From positions 372,001 to 436,000 of the forward strand of contig OX337240.1 in NCBI GenBank assembly GCA_946965045.2: DNA of 64,000 nt, read 5' to 3'. How positions within the stretch are numbered: the first letter of the stretch is position 1; each line of letters begins with the position of its first letter. Below, in pieces: positions 10,617-21,384 of this stretch. A program made the position numbers and the translations under genes. The notes under the pieces are model-generated. The model saw only the letters and a list, made by a program, of their open reading frames with translations. It had not been told where the DNA came from and did no database searches. The stretch comes from Epithemia pelagica. Taxonomy: Eukaryota; Bacillariophyta; Bacillariophyceae; Surirellales; Surirellaceae.

Positions 10617-10896
10617 AGTCTTGACAACTGAGGTAAGTGCACAAAAGCAGACTGTGGTGGACACGAAAATTTATAAGACAACTTCGTCTCTAACCTTTTC
10701 TTCTATTCTGTTACCTAAAAAACCCACCCGCAAACCGTAACCACACCTCCACGGAGGTCGTGCCGTGGAAACTCGTCACGGTGGACAGAAACCGACACGA
10801 CAACCAACCGAAAACCCACCCAACAATCAAACACATTTCGACGACGGACCGTGCCATGGCTATAAAGCTACGTTGGTTGTTCCATTGTATCGTCAC

Positions 10897-11556
10897 ATGT
10901 ATCCTCGTCGTGCCATCTACCGTAACCGTGCCGGCTTTTTGCGTCATCCAGGCATGCCTGGTTATCGTGCACGCACAACGATCGACGGCGGCTGTTCCTT
11001 CCAACCCGTGGATTGTTACGTGCGTGTGAGTGATACGGTCGACTTCCGTACCTGCGTAGTCAAAAAGTACTCCACGGCAATTCACGTTTTACGCACCATT
11101 GCAAAAGAGATGCGGATTCCACTATGTGACATTCGCCTAACCAAGCAAAACGGAAAACGGATTGCTATGAAGGCATATGTGTACGAAAACGACAGCGATC
11201 TCACTAACGGTGCTATTACACTGGCTATGGTGATGGGAAGTCATTGTGATTTCGGCGAGACTTACCTTCCCGAGAATTTTTCGCTTTCGTCAACACCAGA
11301 ATGCAAACAGGAGAGCGACAATGAGCAAGACGACGAGGAAGAGGAAGACGATTCCGAAGAGGAGCTAGATGGGCAAGACCATGTGGATGATGATTCAGAA
11401 GGAGAGAAACAAGACGGGCAAGACCATGAGGACGATGATTCAGAAGAAGATGATGATTCCGTTGTGTTGGTTGACAAGAACGAACAATTGGAGAGCAATA
11501 GAGGCAAGCGAGACTCGTGCCGATCGTCGCGTTTGGTTGAAGAGGCGTATGTCTGA
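10897..11556 (+). CDS. Hypothetical protein: possible ubiquitin-like segment plus acidic repeat tail
   Basis: About 219 residues from the ATG at 10897 (MYPRRAIYRNRAG). The open frame extends upstream to 10765, but only from a GTG. Residues about 40-110 (CYVRVSDTVDFRT, ..STAIHVLRTIAKEMRIPLCDIRL.., ..ITLAMVMG) have the strand-helix-strand order of a beta-grasp fold. The rest is very acidic, with two copies of a DGQDHxDDDSE block, typical of a disordered nuclear or chromatin-interacting tail. A CAACAATCAA motif lies about 70 bp upstream of the ATG. The family is not recognised and function is unknown. Confidence 0.45.
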   Translation: MYPRRAIYRNRAGFLRHPGMPGYRARTTIDGGCSFQPVDCYVRVSDTVDFRTCVVKKYSTAIHVLRTIAKEMRIPLCDIRLTKQNGKRIAMKAYVYENDSDLTNGAITLAMVMGSHCDFGETYLPENFSLSSTPECKQESDNEQDDEEEEDDSEEELDGQDHVDDDSEGEKQDGQDHEDDDSEEDDDSVVLVDKNEQLESNRGKRDSCRSSRLVEEAYV

Positions 11557-11701
11557 TTGTTGCGGCTCGTCTCCAGGGCGGATCAAGAAACCAAACCGCA
11601 AACACCCATGTCCGTGTTGTTATCCCAGATGCACCTCGCCATATATGACACGGCCTCATTGAGGCCAATGTAAAATACTGCCAAGAGCAGTTTGTGGGTC
11701 C

Positions 11702-12640
11702 ATGAGACAATGTAATAGAGGTTTTGTTCCCCGATCATTTTGGACAATCATAGCACGACGTAGCTACGACATAGAGGGCTTTTTGTTCTTCTTCGTCCTC
11801 GTCTTGTGTATGTTCCACATCATATCTCCTCTGTCCTGCTCACTCCTCACCATTTGGACAGCCATGACAATGACAATGATGAAAGAGATGCGTCCTATCC
11901 TTTCGCTTCTTCGTTTGATGTGCTCCAGAATCGAAAATCGATCCTCGCAGTTACTTCTGGTAAGAGATGAACTTCCATCAGCCTTCGCCACGAACCCAAG
12001 CCACGGACCTTGCCGTTGGCCTTGCCGTCCCTTCTCAACCGAGCAGCAACGACCAATACAACAGCTGGAGCGTACGAGGATGACCGATCAACTGCATGAC
12101 AGCTCTCAATTGTACAACAGATACTGTGGAGGTTTCCATCCAATATTCTTCCGAAAGCGGCAGCAATGGTGGATGCTCAGAACCACCACTTTGACGAGAA
12201 ATCAACAAGGACGAGGAGATTCCCACATTACCCTTTCCCAAGCTGTCCGTGAGTACTCGTCTTCCAGCAGTTCCAAGAAGAATGATTTGAGGCCGACTCT
12301 GGAACCGTCGGAACTAAATAGCGACGAAAACTGTCGAGTCCATGCCCATGCGATCAAAGGTCGACGACGAGGCAAAATGGAAGATGAAGTTGTGGCAATC
12401 CATGAACAGTCAGACATGGAAGGGGGTGGAGGAAAGTCATCTCTCTTGGCTGCTGTCTTTGATGGACATGGTGGACCACAAGTGAGCGAGTATTTGAAGG
12501 ATAAAGATCCGTCATCGCTCCCATGTGCAGAGCGAGAGGAAAATGAAAGTAGGAGAATCACCGCGAATCGCAGTGAAGGACAACCACCTGTATCTGTATG
12601 CAACCCTATAAGCACGAAACACTTGCGGCGCCAGCCATAA
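11702..12640 (+). pseudogene. PP2C-type protein phosphatase fragment (first metal-binding motifs only)
   Basis: A 312-codon frame from ATG 11702. Residues about 215-270 contain AIKGRRRGKMEDEVVAI and AAVFDGHGGPQVSEYLKD, the first two signature motifs of PPM/PP2C Ser/Thr phosphatases (the RxxMED and DGHGG metal-binding Asp/Gly residues). After SEYLKDK the frame loses all similarity and stops within about 50 codons; the rest of the roughly 250-residue catalytic domain is absent here and not seen nearby. The N-terminal region is hydrophobic, then Ser/Arg-rich, and could have been an organelle-targeting leader. The location next to a Helitron suggests a captured or truncated gene fragment. Without the later Asp residues it cannot be an active phosphatase. 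Confidence 0.7.
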
Positions 12641-12710
12641 GACTTAAAGATTTGATTACTAGACAACAACTAATCAAAGGCCAATCTTTCCGTGCTCTTC
12701 ATACAAGACT

Positions 12711-13592
12711 CTAGCCTTGAGTCATGCCAGGATATCCGAACTTGAAGCGCGCGACATTCGAATAACGACCGTTACGGTCGACGCTGAAAACCGAGTCATG
12801 TTCCACGTGTTCACCACCTTCACCACCGTCAAAAAACTGGGAATAAAAATCCGTCGTGGGACTCCCTTCCTCGGCCAAGTAGCTATCGATTATTTCCGCC
12901 ACGTGCTCATCTGTAAATAGATGATCAAGCGCGCGAGGCGGGCTCTGAGTGTGGTCGAACTCCGCCTTGTAGATATAGTTCTTTTTTCCAAGTAATTTTG
13001 GGGTTCTCATTGTCCGCGCGCTCAAGAATCTCGATTAGCTTCTCCGCGAATTCTTTCTTGAGCTGCGCGTGCGCAGTGTTATCAACCAACGGATCGTGCT
13101 CGGTAGGCGGGCACGCGACAACACATGGCCAGAAAAAAACACCTTGGTTCGGCTTGGGGGGGCCCTTCACCAACGGAAGGTTCTTTTCGCGCGACACACG
13201 ACGGTGTAGGGTCGTGATGCGCATGTCATACGATTCGAGCTCGCCTTGCGCACTATTGAGAATTTCGTCAGTGACTGGCTTCAGATATCCCGATTCTTCA
13301 ACACCCGCCTTCTGAAGCTTAAGATACCCAACAATAAACGCTCCCTTCGGACCACACTGTTCGAGGTGAACTTCCGTCACCTGTGGCCCAGCCGCAGATG
13401 CACGGACGTCCTTCACTTTCTTCTTCCCTTTCGAAGCAAATGGACTCCTCTTGCGCTTAACGGGAGTAACCACTCTGTGTGCACCCTGGGACACATCGGA
13501 TGTTTCTGTTGCGTTGGTCTGCAAAAATGGGGACGGTAAGTAAGCGCCGGGCCAAGCACCATGGTTATTGCACGACGAACGGAACTCACCAT
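12711..13592 (-). pseudogene. Hypothetical gene with a start-codon mini-exon and a homopolymer frameshift
   Basis: An ATG at 13592-13590 is followed immediately by a GT donor. A TTTTTGCAG acceptor (AG at 13520-13519) joins it in frame to TNATETSDVSQ. The protein runs about 195 residues (KRKRSP basic patch, then GPKGAFIVGYLKL.., GVFFWPCVVACPP.., KEFAEKLIEILERA) to an A6 run (T6 at 12982-12987 on the plus strand), where one base must be removed to continue into KNYIYKAEFDHTQSPP.., which stays open to 12711 and ends FKFGYPGMTQG. The continuation is protein-like (FTDEHVAEIIDSYL), so this is one gene with a 1-base insertion, or a sequencing error in the homopolymer. The family is not recognised. 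Confidence 0.5.
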
Positions 13593-13784
13593 GCTGTCTT
13601 ACTCAACTTTCTCCAGATAAGACACCAATTGTTCTCAGCTGGATTTATGAGATCAACAGGAAATGAATGCTGTTATGGTTGATTGTCGTGCCATCTCCAT
13701 CAGTCCATTAACGTCGAATCCAGGTCGAGTCGTACCGTGGACTGCAACGGTCCATTTATGTCATCATCAGGACACACAACAATT

Positions 13785-14085
13785 TACACACATACCCAAC
13801 AATCAACCACGAATGCAGCAGCGTGAATCACCGGGCGAAGTGCCAATGCATTCGGAGACACCACAAACAGCACACAGATTCAACAATCAACCACGACCGC
13901 AAGAGGACCGTGGAACACAACCGACAACAATTTTCACACATACCCAACAATCAACCACGAATGCAGCAGCGTGAACCACCCGACGAAGTGCCAATGCAAT
14001 CGGAGACACCACAAACAACAACAGATTCAACAATCAACCACGATTGCAAGAGGACCGTGGAACACAAGAGCGTGAAACACCACGC
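13785..14085. repeat. Two-copy tandem repeat, about 148 bp per unit
   Basis: Each unit starts near CACACATACCCAACAATCAA and continues through GCAGCAGCGTGAA, GAAGTGCCAATGCA, GGAGACACCACAAACA, a second CAACAATCAA and AAGAGGACCGTGGAACACAA. The copies begin at about 13788 and 13936. A partial third copy (CAACAATCAAACACGACCGC) is at about 14217. Confidence 0.8.
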
Positions 14086-14904
14086 CGTACCGGGGGAGAT
14101 GCCAATGCTGACAGAGACACAACAACGCGATGCACAGCAATCAAACTACCTAGTCCGTTCCCACCAGCCCACGGCGTGCAGTCTATTTCCACGATCTTTC
14201 AAGCACCACACATATTCAACAATCAAACACGACCGCAGCGTGAAACACAACACTAGTACAGTCTGTGGTATTATTCTAGCGTGGTGATTAACGTAGTAGT
14301 CCGGCGTGTTAGTTGTGTGCCGTCCACGTTTTTCTAGTACATTACGGATTGGAACTGATCAGCATCCACTCCATCCATCTTGTCTCATTATTTCTTGCTT
14401 TCATTATTTTGTTTTCCGGTGCTGGTTCACAGTTCACAGCTCACAGCATAATTTGTCGGTTGGTTGTTGGTACTTGGTACGAAGTTTATCACACGTATTG
14501 TTGTGTAACCGCGTGTTCTTGTGGCGGCTGAGTTACCACGTGTAACCACGTGTGTTTGTGTGAAACGATCTGAGGAAGGAAGTGTGTCGCTTGATTCCGT
14601 GTGTGAGTTCTGTGTCTTTGCTAACAAAATCCGGGGAACCATCGGTGGTAACCAATCCAACCGGCAACTGGATTTCCAATCCCTAGAGATTGTTGTACAC
14701 CCCCATCCCGTACCTTGAGTACAAGTAGACCGAAAGGTTGAAAAGAGGGCGATCCTTGCCAGACCGGCTGGATACCGTCAGGGGGGCGGAGTTTAAAGTA
14801 CTCGACAGGTACAACTCCGCGTGCTACGGCACATCATTGCGCACTAACGAAACATCTGTCGCGGCTGTGCTCGCCACATAGTCGGTACTCTTTTCTGCAT
14901 CACG

Positions 14905-15062
14905 GACAGGGCGACTGATTTCGCGGGACCGAAACTGAATCTCGGTTGTCTTACGACATCGTCTGTCGTCGGCCGTGTGAAGAGGGCGACTGATTCGCGA
15001 TCTGAACGGAAATCTGAATCTTGGTTGACCGAGGACGCCGTCTGTCGTCGGCCGTGTGGAGT
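14905..15062. repeat. Two-copy tandem repeat, about 79 bp per unit
   Basis: Units share AGGGCGACTGATT, CTGAATCT(C/T)GGTTG and TCTGTCGTCGGCCGTGTG, in the same order. They begin near 14907 and 14985. Similarity is partial in between. Confidence 0.7.
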
Positions 15063-15358
15063 ACGGGCAAGGGACTGGCGATCCCACAGTGATTGGGCAA
15101 GACTCAAGTATCAAGACTATAAGGACAGGCTCAGTGCGTGGATCCCTAACAGGTGAAGCTGCCAGTCACGTGACATTATTGTCTGTGATATACTGACAAC
15201 CTGGATTACTACGGTGTGAGGGGCCCGCGTTTCGTAATTAGTCGGGTACTACGGCAACGCGGCTGTTGGAAAAGAGGCTTCCTCAATAGTTGTTTCTGAC
15301 AACAAAGGAATTCCCGCCACAGCTTTCGTGCTTACAGCGACTTACACTGAGTAACATA

Positions 15359-15677
<319 letters not shown>

Positions 15678-15723
15678 CAGCGACATGCATTTTGTTTATT
15701 AAATTTTTAGCTTCATTTTAGTC

Positions 15724-18700
15724 ATGAATGCAGATTTTAGGGCAAGATCACAGGGCATTAGAAATGCAGAATCTGCGCGCAATGGGTTGTTGTACACAGA
15801 CGCACAGGGCAACTCCAACGCAAAAATATGCTGTGTTTGTGACACATTGATTCCATACGGTGATGAGAAATGCTTGACCATACAGGACATCCGTCACAAA
15901 CGTTTGTGTTCTGTGTTGTCGAAGAAGAACTTGGGTTTGTTGGAGTATGGGATTAAACAGGAAGGGCAGGTTGCTATCCAGAGGCACTATACACAGCACT
16001 GTTATACGGCTAGGCGAAAGGAGTATAAGTTTATGAACGATTTGGTTTTGTCCCCCAAATCATACCCCGCCAAAAAGGGCACAAAAGAAGGCCTTGGATG
16101 CTGTAGGGCATGTCACTCGCACCTTCAGAACATGAAAAACAAGAAAGGTGACTGCACCCCACCACGCTATGCCATTGTTAACGGCCTATCGATTGGAAAG
16201 CCTCCTGTGTGTTTGACAGACCTTAATGAGGTTGAATTGGCTATGATAGCGCCCGCTAGGACAAACAAACACATTTTTTCATTTACCGCTGGTAGCCATA
16301 AATCAATAAGGGGATGGCATTCGCTGTACTATAATGACCTTGATGCCGTCAATGGCGTTGTTAATTGGTGTAATGAAGCAACCACACGACGACACCAGCA
16401 AGGAGAAAGCAATGATAGCTTGGGTGGGGAAGAAAACGCAGAAAAGAAGTTATACATTCCTACAATCGCGGTGGTATTATGCGGCCCGTTTACGTCATCC
16501 CAGCGTGCAAAAGTGAGGGAGAAAACCGAAGTGAGATGGGAAAAAATGCAAAATGCACTGATATGGTTAAAAGCAAATAACCCACTATATGCAGAATATG
16601 ATCTCCCAACAGATGCAATGCTGAAACCAATTTTCCTTGACAAAGCAGAGATTGTTCCTGAATCGTCGTCAAATGTCGAGCTGGTTTTTGAAATCAATGC
16701 GGTTTTCCCGGACTCTGATGAACCCAAAACAGGTAATGGTGGGTTTGCGACTCAGCAGGAGTTCAGAAATGCTTCTGTAGAAAATTTAGTAACACCAGAG
16801 TCTGACAAGCAAGCAACATTGATATCCCGGCCAACCCCACATCTACTCCGTGATTATGAGGGTGACAACTTGATTCGTGCGTTCCCCCTTCAGTTTCCCT
16901 ACGGAATTGGCGGTCGTAATTCGGAGGGTGAATCGCGGCAGGGGGTTGGGTATCTGAAACATTTGTCTATGTTAGCCCCATCACGTTTTCATGGGGCAAC
17001 CTTTATATGTGTCCTTCATAATATGTTTGAGAGAAAAAGAATGGTTGCCAATACTTTCCTTAGGGTGTCTGATTCACAAGCACAGTCGTTTCCAGATATT
17101 TCGACAGAGGCAATTGAGGAGGCCTTGCGGATGATGCAGGACAACGTGTCATGTTCCACCCCGGGATACATGTTTCTTCAAAAGTTGAGAGCGATTACTT
17201 CTTCCATGGGCCATACGTCGGGTGCAGCAAAAAGGGCCCGACAGAGAATGTTTTCGATGATTTCGCATCATGGTTTGCCGTCTTTGTTGTTTACCATTAC
17301 ACCAGAGGATGCAATTAACTACAGAATCAGGGTAATGTCGACGGACGGGACAGGCGAGCGTCCGCCACCCGATCCATTCACTTGTGATTTCAGTGAACTT
17401 GCAAAATATGCTAAGGAATGTAAGGAAATTAGGGTTGATAATCCAGGGCTGTGTGCATTTGATTTTGAGAATGTACTCCGGATTACAATCGCACATTTGA
17501 TAGGGTGGGACGAAACTGAACAGAAAAACAAACCCTGCTTTGGAATATTTGGAGACATAAGTGGGTGGTGTTACGCAGTTGAGGAACAGGGACGAAAAAC
17601 CCTACATGCACATTTTCTGCTGTGGGTGAAAGATTGGGCAAAATTGCTAAATGGGCTATCGGATGAAAGCCTCAGGGATACGTTCAAGAAGCAAATGGAG
17701 AAATATGTGTCAGCCGTGTCAAATGCGGAATTGCATGGTAACGATTGTCAACCGGTGTGCACAAATGATGGCTGCTCTGGGTCTGTCTTAGAGCACTGCA
17801 GTGCGCAGGACTTGCGAAATCTCCGTACACGGGCTGGAAAGACGGCTTTTGGTGGGAAACAAATTATGAAGTGTGGGACTTGTGACAAAGGCTACTCAAG
17901 TGAGGATCTGGTAAAAATCCTACTTGACCCAATGTTTTCTCTGCAGGGGGGAGACGATGAACCGTTTTGGCCACATGTTTCTTCACAACACACAAAATAT
18001 CAGCTACTTATGGAGTTTGCATTGATGCGGCATAATCATCCGTTTGTTCCGAAGATCCTCGACGATAAACAAGCTGCAAGGTTTGTCGCAGCTTTGAGGA
18101 ACCTACATAATTCGAATCACTGTACAGCATGTTTCAAAAAAGGGGGAGAATGCCGGATGAAGATTCCCAACCTTCCCTTTGAAAAAACCACTTTGGTTTT
18201 TGATGAGCATTACACTAATTGGTACGACTGGAAAGGGAACAACCGTGCACGACAGCTTTTCCATGTAGGTCATAAGCGTTCCGGAGCAGATGTTATGATG
18301 AATATCCATAATCGTGCGGCAAGTAATCTGTTTGCTTGTAACACCAATGTGGTTGCGGGTGTCGATGGTGGTAGTGTCATGTATATGACATGCTATGTGT
18401 CGAAGAATACGCAGAATGAGGACAATGAGCATTTTGCTTCTGCCGCAAAGCATATGGTTCGTAAAATGAAGACGTATTTAAGCAACGATTTAGGGGACAA
18501 TGAGAATCGGGAGAATAACACTGCCGATACTGATAATGACAGAGTCATGCACGGTATGCGTGGGCTAATTGGTGCTGTTTTGCTTTCTACGGGGGCACAC
18601 GTATGCAGTGCACCAATGGCAGCGTTTTTGTTGAGGAATGAGTCTCGTTTTGGGTTTTCGCATGAATTTGCATATGTTGATCTCAGGGATTTTGAGTCAG

Positions 18701-21384
18701 ACAAACTTGAGAAGTTTTCGTGTGATGCCTATGACGGCGAGGTTTTCCTGAAATCGTCTGTGGCTGATTACTTATATAGGCCACATGATTTAGAGGGTGT
18801 GTGTCTTTATGACTTCCTCTGCAGTTATTCTGTTGGGCGTGCGACCTCTAAAAACCGTGGAATGGAGTGGGTAGCAGAGCATCCGTCGCGGGGTAATTTG
18901 GTGTTGAAAAAAAATAAGAAAGACAAAATTCCACTTATTTCCTTTCTGGATTTTGTTGATACAAAATTTTTTGGGGACCGGTCAATTGACAATGTTGATG
19001 CATCGGGAGATGTTGTTCTTGATTCTGGTTTGGCAGCCATGGAATCTTATGCAAAGAAGGCCTGCCTTCTTTTTTACCCCTTTCGGCAGACAGGGGATCT
19101 TAGATCAGGGAACGGGAGATATCTGGGGAAATTCCAGCAAGGTTTGGCAGGTGGTATCATTTTAAAACAGCATTTGACGGTTCTTTCAAACATACAAGAC
19201 TGTCGTAATAGTCTTAATTGCGGGAGACCGAGCGATTCTCTAGAAAGAGTGACAGAGCAACCATCGCTTGTTGTTGGTGATGCAAGTGATTCTGAGGAAG
19301 AGTGCGAAACAGGAATCGACCCTGGCATGGATGCAGTTTTTGATGAATTGATTTCGTGCCTGGATGTGAGTCCGCCGTTGTTAAGAAACGCTGATGGATT
19401 GTTGGCAGTTGATAGCAGGTTTATTCGGTCATGTGGGACAAACAAATGTGGTGAAAACTTGGTGGTCTGTCCGGAGTTGCCTGACTCGTCGCCATCAGTG
19501 TTTCGTGTCAGTTTTGATGAGCAGGCAGACAGTGCTACCTTTGTACAGCATGCAAGTGTGGATGAGGAGGTATTTGAATCAAGAAGAATCACTTATAGAA
19601 GTTTGCATGAACTGTCTGTCCGTTTTCGTGAGCGTGTGATGGGTGTAGATGCTAACAGTCACCTGCAGGCAACTGGGACATTGGAGAATATTCGGGCGTA
19701 TGCGGATGTGTGTTTTAGATCTGATGTGGATCAAAAAAGAGCTTTTGAGTCAATAGTAGCTGCGTTTGTGCTGGAATTATATAAGGAGGCAAATAGAACA
19801 CAAGCAGCAGCCGACTCCGAAGATGAACTGGAGGCAAACCACCAGAATACGAGGTTTCTTAGTTTACGCAAAAAAGAATTGGAAAAAGTGAATAGAGGTC
19901 ATCAATACATTGCGTTCCTTTCTGGTGCAGGTGGTACGGGGAAAAGCCATGTTTTAAAATCGGTTGTCCGATATGCCAAAAGCATGTGCCGCAATTTGAG
20001 TGTTAAGTACGACAAGCGGACTATTGTTGTGACCGCGCTTACTGGTGCGGCTGCTGTTGGTATAAATGGTGAAACAACCCATAATGCCTGTGCTATAAAT
20101 CGAGAGGTTGATGGAGAGGTCGAGGAGTGGACAAATGCGTATATGTTGGTTGTGGATGAAATTTCGTTTGCATCCAAAGATGTGCTTATAAGTTTGCATC
20201 ATAAACTGCGTGAGATCAAAGAAAATGCAACTGCCCGATATGGAGGAATTCCTGTGTTATTTGCTGGAGATTTTACGCAGTTGAAACCCGTGAAAGGATA
20301 CCCCTTGTTTGTGTATAAGGATCTTGAACATTGGTATGAATGGGTACATACGTTTATGGAGCTTCGAACTAATCATAGATTCGTCGACGATCCAGATTAC
20401 GGTGAACTGCTTTCAAGGTATAGAGATATTGGGCCTGATGCAATAGATCTGGATACATTAAATACACGTGTTGTTGGTAGTCCACGGGGGCCACGTGAGA
20501 GCGACATACCGTCTACGGCAGATTATGCCACAAAGTCCAACATTGATCGTGCGGCTATTAACGATGCCATCTTTTGCAAACATTTAACAGAAACACATTC
20601 AAAGGATCCGGAAAGGGACCCCCCTTTGCATACGATTTGCGTTCGTGCGTCTGACTTGCGTTGGAAGAAGCCAAAGACGAGAAGAGACTATGTGGACTTT
20701 AATTCGGCCAGTAAAGACATGTTATATGCGTATTGTGGTGAAGGACATGTTAAGAGTAAAGATAATAAGCATTACGACCCATTGTTGAAATTTTACTATG
20801 GTCGTCCATTGATGATTAATGACAATATCGATGTTGAGAGGTGTGTTGCTAATGGGGCAATGTGCACTTTCCGTGAAGTTGTGTTGATGCCGGGAGTTAC
20901 AGTTGGTGATATGGAGAAGATATGTATTGATGGCTACTTTGTTTGGTGTGTCAGTGTGTCACAAGTTCAGGGTTTGAGAGTGACAATGCAAGATGGTGTT
21001 GAAGGTTTCGTAGTGAATTTGGAGGCTACAAAAGTTACAGCGACTGTTCAGTTTCTTCTGCCGGAATTTGGTAGGAATGTGAGGATAAAGAAGACTATGA
21101 GGCTGAAGCAGTTTCCGATTAATGTATCAAATGCACGAACAGGACATAAATTGCAGGGAAGGTCGTTGCGTCATTTGGTGATTAGTTCGTGGGACTATAC
21201 GGATAATTGGGTGTATGTGTGTTTGTCTCGTTGTGCTACTTTGAATGGTTTGTTTTTGCGGCAGCCGTTAAATTTGGACAAAACAAGAGGCATTTCAGAA
21301 GAGTGTGCGAGATTCTATGAGTTGTTCAGGGAGACTAAACAGCTACCTGAAAAGGTTGTTCTGTTTGAGGAGGAAAGGGGATAG
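15724..21384 (+). CDS. Helitron Rep/helicase transposase (RepHel), full length
   Basis: 1886 uninterrupted codons. The N-terminal third has Cys-rich zinc-binding-like clusters (CCVCDTLIPYGDEKC; CCRACHSHLQNMKNKKGDC). The Rep HUH nuclease motif is at residues about 625-632 (GRKTLHAHFLLW), and the catalytic Tyr region is at about 884-893 (MYMTCYVSKNTQ, the Y-x3-Y-x2-K pattern). The C-terminal part is a Pif1-family SF1B helicase: Walker A GAGGTGKS at about 1399, TALTGAAAVGI, Walker B LVVDEIS at about 1474, FAGDFTQLKPV, LRTNHRF, and the final TGHKLQG...YVCLSR motif near 1805-1840. It nicks, unwinds and copies the element for rolling-circle transposition. No stop or frameshift interrupts it, so it may encode an active enzyme. 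Codon use is AT-richer than in neighbouring genes, suggesting a recent arrival. No OTU or apurinic endonuclease domain is seen. Element ends were not identified. Confidence 0.93.
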   Translation: MNADFRARSQGIRNAESARNGLLYTDAQGNSNAKICCVCDTLIPYGDEKCLTIQDIRHKRLCSVLSKKNLGLLEYGIKQEGQVAIQRHYTQHCYTARRKEYKFMNDLVLSPKSYPAKKGTKEGLGCCRACHSHLQNMKNKKGDCTPPRYAIVNGLSIGKPPVCLTDLNEVELAMIAPARTNKHIFSFTAGSHKSIRGWHSLYYNDLDAVNGVVNWCNEATTRRHQQGESNDSLGGEENAEKKLYIPTIAVVLCGPFTSSQRAKVREKTEVRWEKMQNALIWLKANNPLYAEYDLPTDAMLKPIFLDKAEIVPESSSNVELVFEINAVFPDSDEPKTGNGGFATQQEFRNASVENLVTPESDKQATLISRPTPHLLRDYEGDNLIRAFPLQFPYGIGGRNSEGESRQGVGYLKHLSMLAPSRFHGATFICVLHNMFERKRMVANTFLRVSDSQAQSFPDISTEAIEEALRMMQDNVSCSTPGYMFLQKLRAITSSMGHTSGAAKRARQRMFSMISHHGLPSLLFTITPEDAINYRIRVMSTDGTGERPPPDPFTCDFSELAKYAKECKEIRVDNPGLCAFDFENVLRITIAHLIGWDETEQKNKPCFGIFGDISGWCYAVEEQGRKTLHAHFLLWVKDWAKLLNGLSDESLRDTFKKQMEKYVSAVSNAELHGNDCQPVCTNDGCSGSVLEHCSAQDLRNLRTRAGKTAFGGKQIMKCGTCDKGYSSEDLVKILLDPMFSLQGGDDEPFWPHVSSQHTKYQLLMEFALMRHNHPFVPKILDDKQAARFVAALRNLHNSNHCTACFKKGGECRMKIPNLPFEKTTLVFDEHYTNWYDWKGNNRARQLFHVGHKRSGADVMMNIHNRAASNLFACNTNVVAGVDGGSVMYMTCYVSKNTQNEDNEHFASAAKHMVRKMKTYLSNDLGDNENRENNTADTDNDRVMHGMRGLIGAVLLSTGAHVCSAPMAAFLLRNESRFGFSHEFAYVDLRDFESDKLEKFSCDAYDGEVFLKSSVADYLYRPHDLEGVCLYDFLCSYSVGRATSKNRGMEWVAEHPSRGNLVLKKNKKDKIPLISFLDFVDTKFFGDRSIDNVDASGDVVLDSGLAAMESYAKKACLLFYPFRQTGDLRSGNGRYLGKFQQGLAGGIILKQHLTVLSNIQDCRNSLNCGRPSDSLERVTEQPSLVVGDASDSEEECETGIDPGMDAVFDELISCLDVSPPLLRNADGLLAVDSRFIRSCGTNKCGENLVVCPELPDSSPSVFRVSFDEQADSATFVQHASVDEEVFESRRITYRSLHELSVRFRERVMGVDANSHLQATGTLENIRAYADVCFRSDVDQKRAFESIVAAFVLELYKEANRTQAAADSEDELEANHQNTRFLSLRKKELEKVNRGHQYIAFLSGAGGTGKSHVLKSVVRYAKSMCRNLSVKYDKRTIVVTALTGAAAVGINGETTHNACAINREVDGEVEEWTNAYMLVVDEISFASKDVLISLHHKLREIKENATARYGGIPVLFAGDFTQLKPVKGYPLFVYKDLEHWYEWVHTFMELRTNHRFVDDPDYGELLSRYRDIGPDAIDLDTLNTRVVGSPRGPRESDIPSTADYATKSNIDRAAINDAIFCKHLTETHSKDPERDPPLHTICVRASDLRWKKPKTRRDYVDFNSASKDMLYAYCGEGHVKSKDNKHYDPLLKFYYGRPLMINDNIDVERCVANGAMCTFREVVLMPGVTVGDMEKICIDGYFVWCVSVSQVQGLRVTMQDGVEGFVVNLEATKVTATVQFLLPEFGRNVRIKKTMRLKQFPINVSNARTGHKLQGRSLRHLVISSWDYTDNWVYVCLSRCATLNGLFLRQPLNLDKTRGISEECARFYELFRETKQLPEKVVLFEEERG

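Larger units (their letters stand above)
13593..15358. other. Gene-free, repeat-rich stretch upstream of the Helitron gene
   Basis: No convincing gene is seen. It contains two tandem repeats (listed separately) and five copies of CAACAATCAA between 13798 and 14224. Open frames here are short and compositionally biased by the repeats. Confidence 0.6.

Noticed and set aside
13785-14085. CRISPR-like spaced repeats (CAACAATCAACCACG units)
   Set aside because: Unit spacing is irregular and the spacers are themselves repeated as part of a 148-bp tandem duplication; the host is eukaryotic and no cas gene is present.
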